Shown: piece by piece, positions 1 through 6,626 of the stretch
How the letters are laid out: each line of letters begins with the position of its first letter
How positions within the stretch are numbered: position 1 is the stretch's first letter
DNA from: Firmicutes bacterium UBA5486
GTDB lineage: Bacteria > Bacillota > UBA4882 > UBA10575
Assembly (NCBI GenBank): GCA_002427045.1
Contig: DIPO01000039.1
Location: 21,013-27,768 of the forward strand
DNA length: 6,756 nucleotides
Direction of reading: 5' to 3'
Made by a program: the position numbers and the translations under genes
The notes under the pieces: generated by a model
Told to the model about the DNA's origin: nothing
Databases searched by the model: none
What the model saw: the letters and a program-made list of their open reading frames with translations, nothing else

Positions 1-51
1 CCAACACAATATATAGTGTTGGGTTTGTATTAAGCTATCAATATATTGTGT
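1..51. repeat. Overlapping inverted repeats upstream of the operon
   Basis: Bases 1-7 (CCAACAC) are the exact reverse complement of 16-22 (GTGTTGG), giving a 7-bp stem with an 8-base loop. Bases 4-14 (ACACAATATAT) are also the exact reverse complement of 41-51, giving an 11-bp stem with a 26-base loop. Both stems use 4-7, so they cannot form together. The downstream arm contains a 10-base palindrome, CAATATATTG, at 39-48. The first stem may be the end of a terminator for a gene left of the window, but no T tract follows it. The repeats lie upstream of the best promoter candidate, so a DNA-level operator is as likely as an RNA structure. The complementarity is seen directly; any function is inference. 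Confidence 0.45.
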
Positions 52-68
52 AGGGACAGAACAAATCA

Positions 69-97
69 ATGACAACGAAAAAAGCCCAATCTATATT
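69..97 (+). promoter_or_regulatory. Candidate sigma-A promoter for the lapA-like/recJ/rel/dtd operon
   Basis: A -35 element ATGACA at 69-74 (5 of 6 matches to TTGACA) is followed after exactly 17 bases by a -10 element TATATT at 92-97 (5 of 6 matches to TATAAT). Transcription would start near base 104, leaving a short leader of about 28 bases before the first start codon. It is the best-spaced pair I found upstream of the first gene, and the tightly packed genes downstream have no other obvious promoter. It was read by eye and is not tested. Confidence 0.5.
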
Positions 98-131
98 GAT
101 TTATCTAATGTTTATGTTGGGGGGATGACGG

Positions 132-491
132 ATGCAAGCCTTGTTTATTCTAATGCTTATTTTTGTCGTGTTAGTAGCGGTTTTTGCGCTTCAGAATGCT
201 TATCCGGTTACGATTACTTTTCTTAAATGGGAATTTGAGGCTTCTTTAGCTATGGTTATTCTTTTGTCAGTATTGACAGGAGCTATTTCTCTCGGATTAT
301 TTAGCCTTTTGCATCAAGCTAAGACTAAATTTTATACTAAAGCAGGTGTAAAAAAAGAAAAGCCGCTTAAGGATCAGACGGAAAGCAAAGTTCAGGATGG
401 AATAGAGGCTATTGAAGAGGAGACCCTTTCTGATTTGGAGATTAGTGATGATAGGAGTGAACAAGATTTACAGGAAAAACTGGAAGATTGA
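132..491 (+). CDS. LapA-family (DUF1049) small inner-membrane protein
   Basis: A 119-residue membrane protein with two predicted helices (about residues 3-20 and 38-60). They are joined by the short segment ALQNAYPVTITFLKWEF, which has the QN, PV and W pattern typical of the LapA/DUF1049 family. The tail from about residue 63 is first basic and then strongly acidic (many E and D), and probably lies in the cytoplasm. The start at 132 follows a G-rich ribosome site (GGGGGGA, 119-125) with 6 bases between. The ATG at 125 is in another frame and closes after about 33 codons. In E. coli LapA works with LapB in control of lipopolysaccharide synthesis. Firmicutes mostly lack lipopolysaccharide, and the role of their homologues, such as YrvD encoded just upstream of recJ in B. 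subtilis, is not established. The 3' end overlaps recJ, which suggests translational coupling. The family call is fairly sure; the function is not known. Confidence 0.85.
   Translation: MQALFILMLIFVVLVAVFALQNAYPVTITFLKWEFEASLAMVILLSVLTGAISLGLFSLLHQAKTKFYTKAGVKKEKPLKDQTESKVQDGIEAIEEETLSDLEISDDRSEQDLQEKLED
437..440 (+). promoter_or_regulatory. Ribosome binding site that favours the recJ start at 448
   Basis: GGAG at 437-440 lies 7 bases before the ATG at 448, inside the lapA-like gene. This is the best-spaced site for an in-frame start. The TTG at 412 has GAGG (405-408) only 3 bases away. The GTG at 457 has AGGA directly against it. AGGAGTGA at 453-460 is well placed only for an ATT codon at 466, which would be a rare start. 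Confidence 0.5.
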
Positions 492-2169
492 TACTGATTT
501 TTCTAACTGTTCAAAGGAAGCAATTGAGGAGTTCGAACTTTCCCCCTTAATTGTAAAATTATTAGCGAATAGGAAAGTAACAACTCTTCAAGAGATAAGA
601 TTTTTTTTTAATGGGGGAAGGAACGACCTTCCTTCGCCTTTTCTTCTTGAGGGGATGGAGACTGCGGTTGATCTTCTTGCTGAAAGCCTGCGTAAGAAAG
701 AAAAGATTTTGGTTTATGGGGATTATGATGTAGATGGTTTAACTTCTGTGGCTTTGGTTCTCCGAGTACTCAGGCGGTTTAATTCTGGAAACATCATTTA
801 TTACATACCCAAAAGGCTGGAGGAGGGTTATGGATTACACCTAAAGGCATTGGCCAAAGCTGTAAAGTACGGATGTAAGCTGGTGATTACTGCAGATTGT
901 GGGATTACATCATGTGCTGAGGCTGAATACTTGGCAGAAAAAGGAACAAACCTATTAGTGACGGATCATCATGAACCCGGAGAATTACTACCCCAAGCTG
1001 CTGCTTTAATTAATCCAAAACTTTCGGAGGGGTATCCTTATCCGCAGCTGGCTGGGGTTGGAGTGACTTTTAAATTACTGCAGGGATTAGCAGAAAGGAT
1101 TCCTGAGATAAAAGCTGATTTGTGGGATAATATAGATTTAGTGGCTTTAGGTACGATTGCAGATGTGGTTCCTTTATTAGGTGAGAATCGAGTTTTAGCA
1201 AAAGAAGGACTTAAAGTTCTTAATCAGACCAGTAATCCCGGACTCCGAGCGTTAATAGCCCAAACGGGTTTACTAGGTAAAGAGATTACTGCCGGGCATG
1301 TCGGGTTTACTCTTGCCCCAAGGTTAAATGCTTGTGGCAGATTAGGAGATCCAGTAACCGGTCTACGCTTGTTGCTAGAGGTAAATCCAGCACGGGCGCG
1401 TAAATATGCTGAAGTCTTAGACAGAATGAATAAAAAGCGTCAAGATATTGAAGAGCAGGTTTTGAAAGAGGCTGAAGAAAGATTGGAAGCGATTGATGAT
1501 CCCGGTAAAGTAATTGTGCTTGCCGGGGAAAATTGGCATCCTGGAGTAATTGGGATTGTTGCTTCAAGATTGGTGGACAAATTTTACCGTCCCACTGTTC
1601 TTCTAAGTTTTGAAGGAGATAAGGGAAAAGGATCGGCCCGAAGTATTACCGGTTTTCACCTTTTTAAAGCTCTGAATGAATGTTCACCTTATCTACAGAA
1701 ATATGGTGGACATGAAATGGCTGCTGGTTTAGAGATTGAGCGGAAAGATTTAAGCAAATTTGAAGATGCTTTATCTGAGGTGGCAAATTCGTGGATTACT
1801 GATGAGATATTAACTCCTTTTCTTGAAATTGAAGGGGTAATTGATCTTGATGGTGTGACAAAGGATCTGCTTAGTAATGTTTCACGTTTGGCACCTTTTG
1901 GCCCGGGCAACCCCAGGCCGGTTTTAGCCTGTAAGAATTTGAAACTTTTATCTTATAATGGAGTCGGAAGAGATGCTAAACATTTAAAGCTTAATGTTGG
2001 TGATGAACTTATCCGGCACGAGGCGATTGGTTTTAATTACGGCTCTTGGACTAGAGAGTTAGAAGGAGTAGATCTTATTAATCTGGCTTTTTATATATCG
2101 GAGAATAATTGGAACAATCAAATTCAACTAGTAATAAAGGATTTACAGCCAGTAGCGGAAGTTAGTTGA
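448..2169 (+). CDS. recJ: Single-stranded-DNA-specific 5'-3' exonuclease RecJ
   Basis: RecJ degrades single-stranded DNA 5' to 3' with Mn or Mg ions in recombination, base-excision and mismatch repair; it acts in the cytoplasm. From the ATG at 448 the protein has 573 residues, close to the 577 of E. coli RecJ and shorter than the roughly 780-residue Bacillus form with its extra C-terminal domain. DHH-phosphoesterase motifs are complete: DYDVDG at 92-97, ADCGITS at 149-155, DHH at 173-175, and DLVALGTIAD ending at D239. RLNACGR follows at 292-298. The DHHA1 part has GSARS (395-399) and GGHEMAAG (420-427). The OB-fold part has FGPGNPRP (484-491) and HLKL (512-515). No catalytic residue appears lost. 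The frame is open back to a TTG at 412, so a 585-residue form is possible, but conservation begins only near NWKID. It overlaps the lapA-like gene by 44 bases and ends 12 bases before rel. An unusual T9 run lies at codons 52-54. Confidence 0.96.
   Translation: MIGVNKIYRKNWKIDTDFSNCSKEAIEEFELSPLIVKLLANRKVTTLQEIRFFFNGGRNDLPSPFLLEGMETAVDLLAESLRKKEKILVYGDYDVDGLTSVALVLRVLRRFNSGNIIYYIPKRLEEGYGLHLKALAKAVKYGCKLVITADCGITSCAEAEYLAEKGTNLLVTDHHEPGELLPQAAALINPKLSEGYPYPQLAGVGVTFKLLQGLAERIPEIKADLWDNIDLVALGTIADVVPLLGENRVLAKEGLKVLNQTSNPGLRALIAQTGLLGKEITAGHVGFTLAPRLNACGRLGDPVTGLRLLLEVNPARARKYAEVLDRMNKKRQDIEEQVLKEAEERLEAIDDPGKVIVLAGENWHPGVIGIVASRLVDKFYRPTVLLSFEGDKGKGSARSITGFHLFKALNECSPYLQKYGGHEMAAGLEIERKDLSKFEDALSEVANSWITDEILTPFLEIEGVIDLDGVTKDLLSNVSRLAPFGPGNPRPVLACKNLKLLSYNGVGRDAKHLKLNVGDELIRHEAIGFNYGSWTRELEGVDLINLAFYISENNWNNQIQLVIKDLQPVAEVS
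601..635 (+). other. recJ: T9 run followed by a stem-loop inside recJ
   Basis: Nine T residues at 601-609 encode FFF of RecJ. After three bases comes a stem: 616-621 (GGAAGG) pairs exactly with 627-632 (CCTTCC) around a 5-base loop. G-T wobbles at 615/633 and 614/634 plus a G-C pair at 613/635 extend it to 9 pairs. A homopolymer followed by a stem is the layout of slippage or -1 frameshift sites. Here a -1 shift after 609 would read TAA at 609-611 at once, so it would only truncate RecJ. The sequence is seen; any effect is inference, and chance is quite possible. Confidence 0.35.
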
Positions 2170-2181
2170 AGGTGAAAATGG

Positions 2182-4326
2182 ATGATGACAATAGAAATAT
2201 TAGTAGAAAAGATAGAAAAATATGGGATAAAGGCGAAGGAAGAGGTTTGTAAGGCTTATACTTTTGCGGAATCTGCCCATTCCGGACAGACTCGTGATTC
2301 GGGAGAAGCCTATATTAATCATCCATTGGAGGTCGCTAATATCCTGGTGGAAATGGGATTAGATACGACTTCCATTGTTGCTGCCCTCTTACATGATGTA
2401 GTAGAGGATACGGATATCGGTTTAGAAGAAATTACCACTAAGTTTGGTACCGAAGTGGCTTCATTGGTTGATGGTTTGACTAAGTTGAGTAGGATTGTCT
2501 TCCAAAACAAACAGGAGCAACAGGTTGAAAATTTGCGCAAGATGTTTCTGGCCATGGCGAAAGATATAAGGGTAATCCTTATTAAACTGGCTGATCGGAT
2601 GCATAATATGCGTACACTTCGCTATCTGCCAGTGGAAAGGCAGAAAAAAATAGCCAAAGAGACGGTGGAAATTTATGCTCCTCTTGCCCACCGTTTGGGA
2701 ATGTATAGGTTAAAGTGGGAACTTGAGGATCTGGCTTTTCGTTTTTTAGAGCCCAAAAGATATTATGAATTGGTGCAGAAAGTAGCACAGAAGAGGCAAG
2801 AGCGGGAAGGCTATATTGCTGAGGTTATAGAAATAGTAGAGAAACAATTAGATTCGTTAGGCATTAAAGCAGAAATTCAAGGAAGGCCTAAACATCTTTA
2901 TAGTATTTATCAGAAGATGGTGACTCAAAACAAAGAATTTTCGGAGATTTATGATCTGATGGCAATCAGGTTTTTGGTTAATAATATCCAAGATTGTTAC
3001 GAAGTCCTAGGGGTAGTTCATACTTTATGGAAGCCGATCCCCGGAAGATTCAAAGATTATATTGCCGTACCAAAATCAAATATGTATCAATCATTACACA
3101 CTACGGTAATGGGTCATGGCGGTATGCCGCTAGAGATTCAGATTCGGACTTTTGAGATGCATCAGATTGCTGAGTTTGGTATTGCTGCACACTGGCGTTA
3201 TAAAGAAGGGAAACCGGTAGATGATATTGATTTTCTCCAGAAAATTGCTTGGCTTAGGCATCTTTTAGAGTGGCAGGGAGAGTCCAGAGATGCAGATGAA
3301 TATTTAGAAAACCTCCGGGTTAATCTGTTTGAGGATGAAGTCTTTGTTTTCACCCCTAAAGGAGATGTGAAGAACCTGCCGGCGGGTGCTACTCCTGTTG
3401 ATTTTGCCTATAGTGTGCATACGCATATTGGCCACCAATGCTTGGGAGCCAAAGTCAATGGAAAACTAGTTACTTTAGATTATAAGTTAAAAAATGGGGA
3501 TATTGTTCAAATCCTCACCGGTAAACAAGAATTTGGCCCAAGCAGAGACTGGCTAAACTTTGTTGTAACCTCTAAAGCTAAAAGCAGGATTAGACAATGG
3601 TTACGGGAGCAAAGCAGGGAAGAGTATATCCTTTTAGCTAGGGAACAATTAGAAAAGGAACTTAAGAAACACGGATATGACCCGTCTGTATATTTAAAAC
3701 CGGAAATACTAAAAGATGCTGCTGAACGCTTAGGATTCGTAGAAGGCGATGATCTTCTGATGGCGGTCGGTGAAGGAAGGTTTACTTCCGGAACTGTAGT
3801 AGTAAAGCTTGTTGGGGAGAAAGACCAGGATAAAAAGCTGTCTCCGATTGTTTCCGGAGAAAAACCTAAGACTCATCCGCTAGGTGGGGTTAAGGTAAAA
3901 GGGCTTACGGATCTTTTGGTCAGGTATTCCCGGTGTTGTAATCCAGTACCAGGGGATCAGATTATCGGGTATACAACTAGGGGTAAAGGTGTAGCTATTC
4001 ACCGGCTCGATTGTCCTAATCTCCCTCAGGATACAGAGAGATATATTAAAGTAGAATGGGATACAGATGATGCAGGTGTCTATCCAATTACAATAAAGAT
4101 TGAGGCTAATGATCGGATTAGCTTACTGGCAGATATTATGAATGTAATGGCATTACAGAAATTGAATGTTACTGCTGCCAATATCCATACGCAAAAAGGC
4201 CGGGCTTTTCTTGATTTTACTATAGAGGTAAGCCACCTTAATGATTTAAAGGATTTAGTTGGGGAATTAAAAACAGTTAAAGGGGTACTTAGGGTTTACC
4301 GTGTAAACAGGTCTCGAAATAAGTAG
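2182..4326 (+). CDS. relA: Bifunctional (p)ppGpp synthetase/hydrolase of the Rel/SpoT (long RSH) type
   Basis: This enzyme makes (p)ppGpp from ATP and GDP or GTP when uncharged tRNA reaches the ribosome, and hydrolyses it otherwise, setting the stringent response. At 714 residues it is full length. The N-terminal HD hydrolase keeps H47 (INHPLE), H71-D72 with E75-D76 (LLHDVVEDT), and D138 and N142 (KLADRMHN), so hydrolysis should work. The synthetase has RFKDYIAVPKSN (289-300) with YQSLHT, and E318 in LEIQIRT. RFKD marks bifunctional Rel, unlike the ExDD form of synthetase-only RelA. A TGS domain spans about 388-446. A cysteine-rich region with C585, C586, H607 and C611 lies at about 582-613, and a C-terminal ACT domain at about 634-710. 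The start at 2182 has GAAGGTGA (2168-2175) 6 bases upstream, partly inside the recJ stop codon. A second in-frame ATG follows directly at 2185. Many genomes label this gene rel or spoT. Confidence 0.97.
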   Translation: MMTIEILVEKIEKYGIKAKEEVCKAYTFAESAHSGQTRDSGEAYINHPLEVANILVEMGLDTTSIVAALLHDVVEDTDIGLEEITTKFGTEVASLVDGLTKLSRIVFQNKQEQQVENLRKMFLAMAKDIRVILIKLADRMHNMRTLRYLPVERQKKIAKETVEIYAPLAHRLGMYRLKWELEDLAFRFLEPKRYYELVQKVAQKRQEREGYIAEVIEIVEKQLDSLGIKAEIQGRPKHLYSIYQKMVTQNKEFSEIYDLMAIRFLVNNIQDCYEVLGVVHTLWKPIPGRFKDYIAVPKSNMYQSLHTTVMGHGGMPLEIQIRTFEMHQIAEFGIAAHWRYKEGKPVDDIDFLQKIAWLRHLLEWQGESRDADEYLENLRVNLFEDEVFVFTPKGDVKNLPAGATPVDFAYSVHTHIGHQCLGAKVNGKLVTLDYKLKNGDIVQILTGKQEFGPSRDWLNFVVTSKAKSRIRQWLREQSREEYILLAREQLEKELKKHGYDPSVYLKPEILKDAAERLGFVEGDDLLMAVGEGRFTSGTVVVKLVGEKDQDKKLSPIVSGEKPKTHPLGGVKVKGLTDLLVRYSRCCNPVPGDQIIGYTTRGKGVAIHRLDCPNLPQDTERYIKVEWDTDDAGVYPITIKIEANDRISLLADIMNVMALQKLNVTAANIHTQKGRAFLDFTIEVSHLNDLKDLVGELKTVKGVLRVYRVNRSRNK

Positions 4327-4340
4327 AAGGAGTTTTCTTG

Positions 4341-4793
4341 ATGAGAGTATTAATTCAGAGAGTAACTAGTGCTCGGGTAAAGGTCGAGCAAGAGATAATT
4401 GGAGAAATTGGCCGGGGGCTCCTGGTTCTTCTAGGGGTCACAACAGGGGATAATGAGGATGATATTTCTTACCTGGCTAATAAAACGGCAAACTTGAGAA
4501 TTTTTGAAGATGATCAGGGTAAAATGAATCTTTCTTTATTGGAAGTTGGTGGGGAAATTTTATTAGTATCGCAGTTTACTTTATATGCGGATTGCCGTAA
4601 AGGAAGACGGCCTAGTTTTCAGGAAGCAGCACGGCCGGAAGTGAGCGAAGAGTTATATTTAAAATTTATTGAAGCAATGAAAGGCTATGGTTTAAAAGTT
4701 GCAACCGGAAGTTTTGGTGCTGATATGAAGGTTGAATTAGTTAATGATGGCCCGGTAACAATCATGATTGATAGTAATCAGAGAAATAAGTAG
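4341..4793 (+). CDS. dtd: D-aminoacyl-tRNA deacylase (D-Tyr-tRNA deacylase)
   Basis: Dtd hydrolyses D-amino acids, and glycine wrongly loaded on tRNA-Ala, from tRNA, so it guards translation against wrong chirality; it is a cytoplasmic homodimer. The 150-residue length is usual for the family. The N terminus MRVLIQRVTSARVKV is typical. The active-site motif SQFTLY is at 77-82, and the cross-subunit GPVT motif (NDGPVT) has its G-P at 137-138. I chose ATG 4341 over the in-frame TTG at 4338 because families start at MRV and AAGGAG (4327-4332) sits 8 bases before it. It follows rel by 14 bases, the same order as in Bacillus, so it is probably co-transcribed. Its last sense codon and stop codon are part of a 17-base repeat found again 238 bases downstream. 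Confidence 0.97.
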   Translation: MRVLIQRVTSARVKVEQEIIGEIGRGLLVLLGVTTGDNEDDISYLANKTANLRIFEDDQGKMNLSLLEVGGEILLVSQFTLYADCRKGRRPSFQEAARPEVSEELYLKFIEAMKGYGLKVATGSFGADMKVELVNDGPVTIMIDSNQRNK

Positions 4794-4804
4794 TTGTTCA
4801 TGCC
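4788..4804 (+). repeat. Direct repeat, copy 1 (over the dtd stop codon)
   Basis: AAGTAGTTGTTCATGCC occurs here and again without a mismatch at 5026-5042. This copy includes the final Lys codon and TAG of dtd. The 9 bases AGAAATAAG that end at 4790 also recur at 5011-5019, shortly before copy 2. Together these suggest that the 3' end of dtd was duplicated. Confidence 0.75.
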
Positions 4805-4963
4805 GGTTATCTTATCATCATGAAGTGATCAAAATCGAAAACCGGGTGAATCGATCAGATGTATTTATCACCAAGAATGCTAATGAAGAATTTTAATTTT
4901 ACTTGCGAAACAACATTCTCACCAAACTGAGTGGAATATCAATACGAACGACAAGTTACGAGC

Positions 4964-4996
4964 TTGATTGAATCTTAAATAAACATATTATGTAAT
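4964..4996 (+). promoter_or_regulatory. Candidate promoter for the DUF4139-like gene
   Basis: Two overlapping sigma-A-like pairs are present: TTGATT (4964-4969), 16 bases, TATTAT (4986-4991); and TTGAAT (4968-4973), 17 bases, TGTAAT (4991-4996). Each -10 element has 5 of 6 consensus matches and each -35 has 4 of 6. Either would make a leader of roughly 110 bases containing repeat copy 2. The region is AT-rich, so chance matches are common. Confidence 0.4.
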
Positions 4997-5025
4997 TATT
5001 AAAAAAGAAAAGAAATAAGATATTA

Positions 5026-5042
5026 AAGTAGTTGTTCATGCC
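5026..5042 (+). repeat. Direct repeat, copy 2
   Basis: This is an exact copy of the 17 bases at 4788-4804. Sequence after the two copies (GGTTAT and AGCTAC) is only loosely alike, and it soon diverges. The copy lies between the promoter candidate and the DUF4139-like gene, so it would be in that gene's leader RNA. Confidence 0.75.
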
Positions 5043-5114
5043 AGCTACTGATAGTATTACATATAAAAACTGAAACAGGGAAAAAATAGAGATTATTTAA
5101 AATGGGGTGATTGT

Positions 5115-6626
5115 ATGAAAAAAATGAAGGGAAGAGCCTTATTAGGCTTGATAACAATTTTCCTGCTTGGGATTGGCGGCTGGGTTAATGCTGAATTTGT
5201 TCCTCCGATTAAAGAGGCGGTTATCTACCCGGATGGACTGGCCTTCTTAGTTCGGGAAGGTGAGACCGAGTTACCAAATGGCGAATGCCTGATTGATCTG
5301 CTTCCACCAGCACTAAGTGGTAGCTTAAGTGTTTTCTCTACTACACCCGGGCTCTCAGTGGAACAGATAACCTCTTTCCGTGATTCAGTAATCAAAGAAG
5401 AAATGGTTAATGATTTGGGAGAACTTTTTCAAGAGAATATTGGACAACCAATTCAACTTCTAATTAATGGGGAAGTGGTTAGTGGCGTAATAAAGGGTTA
5501 CATCAATCCGGCTTATTTAATAATTACGGTTGTCAATCAGAATGGTGTTCGTACAGATGAAGTATATCCTATGGAGATGATTACTTCATTTTTATTTGTA
5601 AAACCAATTAAATTAAATAAAGAGCGAACAGAGAATATAGGGAAATTAAAGATCAATTTTAAAGGAACCGGTCTTCAAGCTTCTTATCCGGTAGGTATTA
5701 GTTACTTGCAGTCTGGGATCTCATGGAGCCCGGAATATACTATTAATCTCCTTTCAGAGAATAGTGGTGAGCTTTCTTTTTCAGCAGTTGTCCGGAACGA
5801 TGTAGATGATCTTACTGGAGCTACACTTTATTTTGCGGAAAAGGGTGCTCAATTTCTCCGCGAGCTCTCACCTTTGGCGATCTTTACGGAGGAACAAGTC
5901 ACTCCGGCCTTTCGAGGTGTTCTTACCGAAAAGGGGGTAAAAAGAGACGAGGCTTTTGAATTTATAGATTCGGGGGTTGATAATCTCTCATCTTTGATTA
6001 TGTATAAGAAGACAGGAATTAATCTAAGAAAAGGCGAACGGGCCATCCTACCCCTTTTCCGTGGAGCAGTTCAAGTAGAACCGATTTACCGGCTAGAACT
6101 TTCGCGCTCTGTCTATTCGGAACGGGTAGCAGTAGAACCGGTATGGAAAGGTTATCGAATTTATAATAATTCTCCGGTTCCCTGGATTGAGGGAAGAGTC
6201 ATGATTACAACAATGGGAAACCGGCCGCTGGGTGTGAGAAATTTCCCTTATATCTTACCGGATAAAAGTGGCGAAATTCAGGTGATGACTGTTCAAGATA
6301 TTAAAGCTAATGTACTAGAAACTGAGTTTGAAAGAGTTCAGGGCTCAATGGTTTTTCAGGAGAAGGAATATAGTTTTGTCCGCATCAGGGGCGAGATTGA
6401 GCTTGAGAATACCAAAAATGAGGAAGTAAAAGTTAAAGTTACTCATCTAGTACCTGGTGAAGTAAGTGCAGTAGGAGAAGGAGGAACAAGCATAAAAAGA
6501 GCAGTTCTAGGATCAGGGCCGAATCCTTCTACGGAGATAACTTGGGAAATACTAATTTCGCCCCAGAGCAGCAGAAAATTAACATATACTTACCAGACTT
6601 ATTTACCCTTAGGGTATGTTAAGTAG
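5115..6626 (+). CDS. Exported DUF4139-family protein of unknown function
   Basis: The protein has 503 residues and a clear signal peptide: basic MKKMKGR, a hydrophobic core to about residue 23, and likely cleavage after VNA (26). It is therefore exported. The rest fits the DUF4139 family as I know it: an N-terminal strand region with YPDGLAFLV (38-46), a small beta-rich segment at about 108-162 (IGQPIQLLINGE...), ISYLQSGISWSPEY (195-208), AVVRNDVDDLTGATLYF (224-240), YNNSPVPWIEGRV (350-362), IRGEIELENTKNEEVKV (424-440), and NPSTEITWEI followed by LTYTYQTY near the end. There is no coiled coil like that of DUF4140/DUF4139 pairs, no cell-wall sorting motif, and only one cysteine (C58). No catalytic site is evident; a mostly beta-sheet structural or binding role is a guess. 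GGGGTGA (5104-5110) sits just before the ATG. The gene is separated from dtd by 321 bases and probably has its own promoter. The family call rests on motif memory, not a search. Confidence 0.7.
   Translation: MKKMKGRALLGLITIFLLGIGGWVNAEFVPPIKEAVIYPDGLAFLVREGETELPNGECLIDLLPPALSGSLSVFSTTPGLSVEQITSFRDSVIKEEMVNDLGELFQENIGQPIQLLINGEVVSGVIKGYINPAYLIITVVNQNGVRTDEVYPMEMITSFLFVKPIKLNKERTENIGKLKINFKGTGLQASYPVGISYLQSGISWSPEYTINLLSENSGELSFSAVVRNDVDDLTGATLYFAEKGAQFLRELSPLAIFTEEQVTPAFRGVLTEKGVKRDEAFEFIDSGVDNLSSLIMYKKTGINLRKGERAILPLFRGAVQVEPIYRLELSRSVYSERVAVEPVWKGYRIYNNSPVPWIEGRVMITTMGNRPLGVRNFPYILPDKSGEIQVMTVQDIKANVLETEFERVQGSMVFQEKEYSFVRIRGEIELENTKNEEVKVKVTHLVPGEVSAVGEGGTSIKRAVLGSGPNPSTEITWEILISPQSSRKLTYTYQTYLPLGYVK

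Larger units (their letters stand above)
4794..5114. other. 321-base gap without a credible gene
   Basis: I see no coding region here. The longest suggestive reading is a stretch of about 24 codons at 4822-4896 with no ribosome site or normal ATG. Weak stems exist: CCGGTT at 4803-4808 with AACCGG at 4840-4845, and GGTGA at 4845-4849 with TCACC at 4868-4872. These two share base 4845, so they compete for it. No stem has the T run of a clear terminator after dtd. The gap holds both copies of the 17-base repeat, a promoter candidate at 4964-4996, and an A-rich stretch at about 5000-5016. Confidence 0.6.

Noticed and set aside
125..223. ATG at 125, overlapping the lapA-like start in another frame
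   Set aside because: It closes after about 33 codons and sits directly on the G-rich ribosome site, with no spacing of its own.
1307..1567. Open frame of 86 codons on the minus strand inside recJ
   Set aside because: It lies wholly opposite conserved RecJ codons, has no family resemblance and is a shadow of the recJ reading frame. The same holds for 1689-1910.
2319..2788. Several overlapping minus-strand open frames opposite the 5' part of rel
   Set aside because: They cover the conserved hydrolase region of Rel on the other strand, overlap one another and show no recognisable protein features.
4803..4845. CCGGTT/AACCGG stem as a terminator for dtd
   Set aside because: The stem has only 6 pairs, the loop is 31 bases and no T run follows.
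4822..4896. Short open reading of about 24 codons ending in NANEEF after dtd
   Set aside because: No ATG or ribosome site; only a GTG at 4825. A stretch this short can be open by chance. It could be a gene remnant of an inserted segment, but nothing supports that.
5849..6046. Minus-strand open frame of 65 codons inside the DUF4139-like gene
   Set aside because: It is opposite a well-supported gene and shows no recognisable family or motif.
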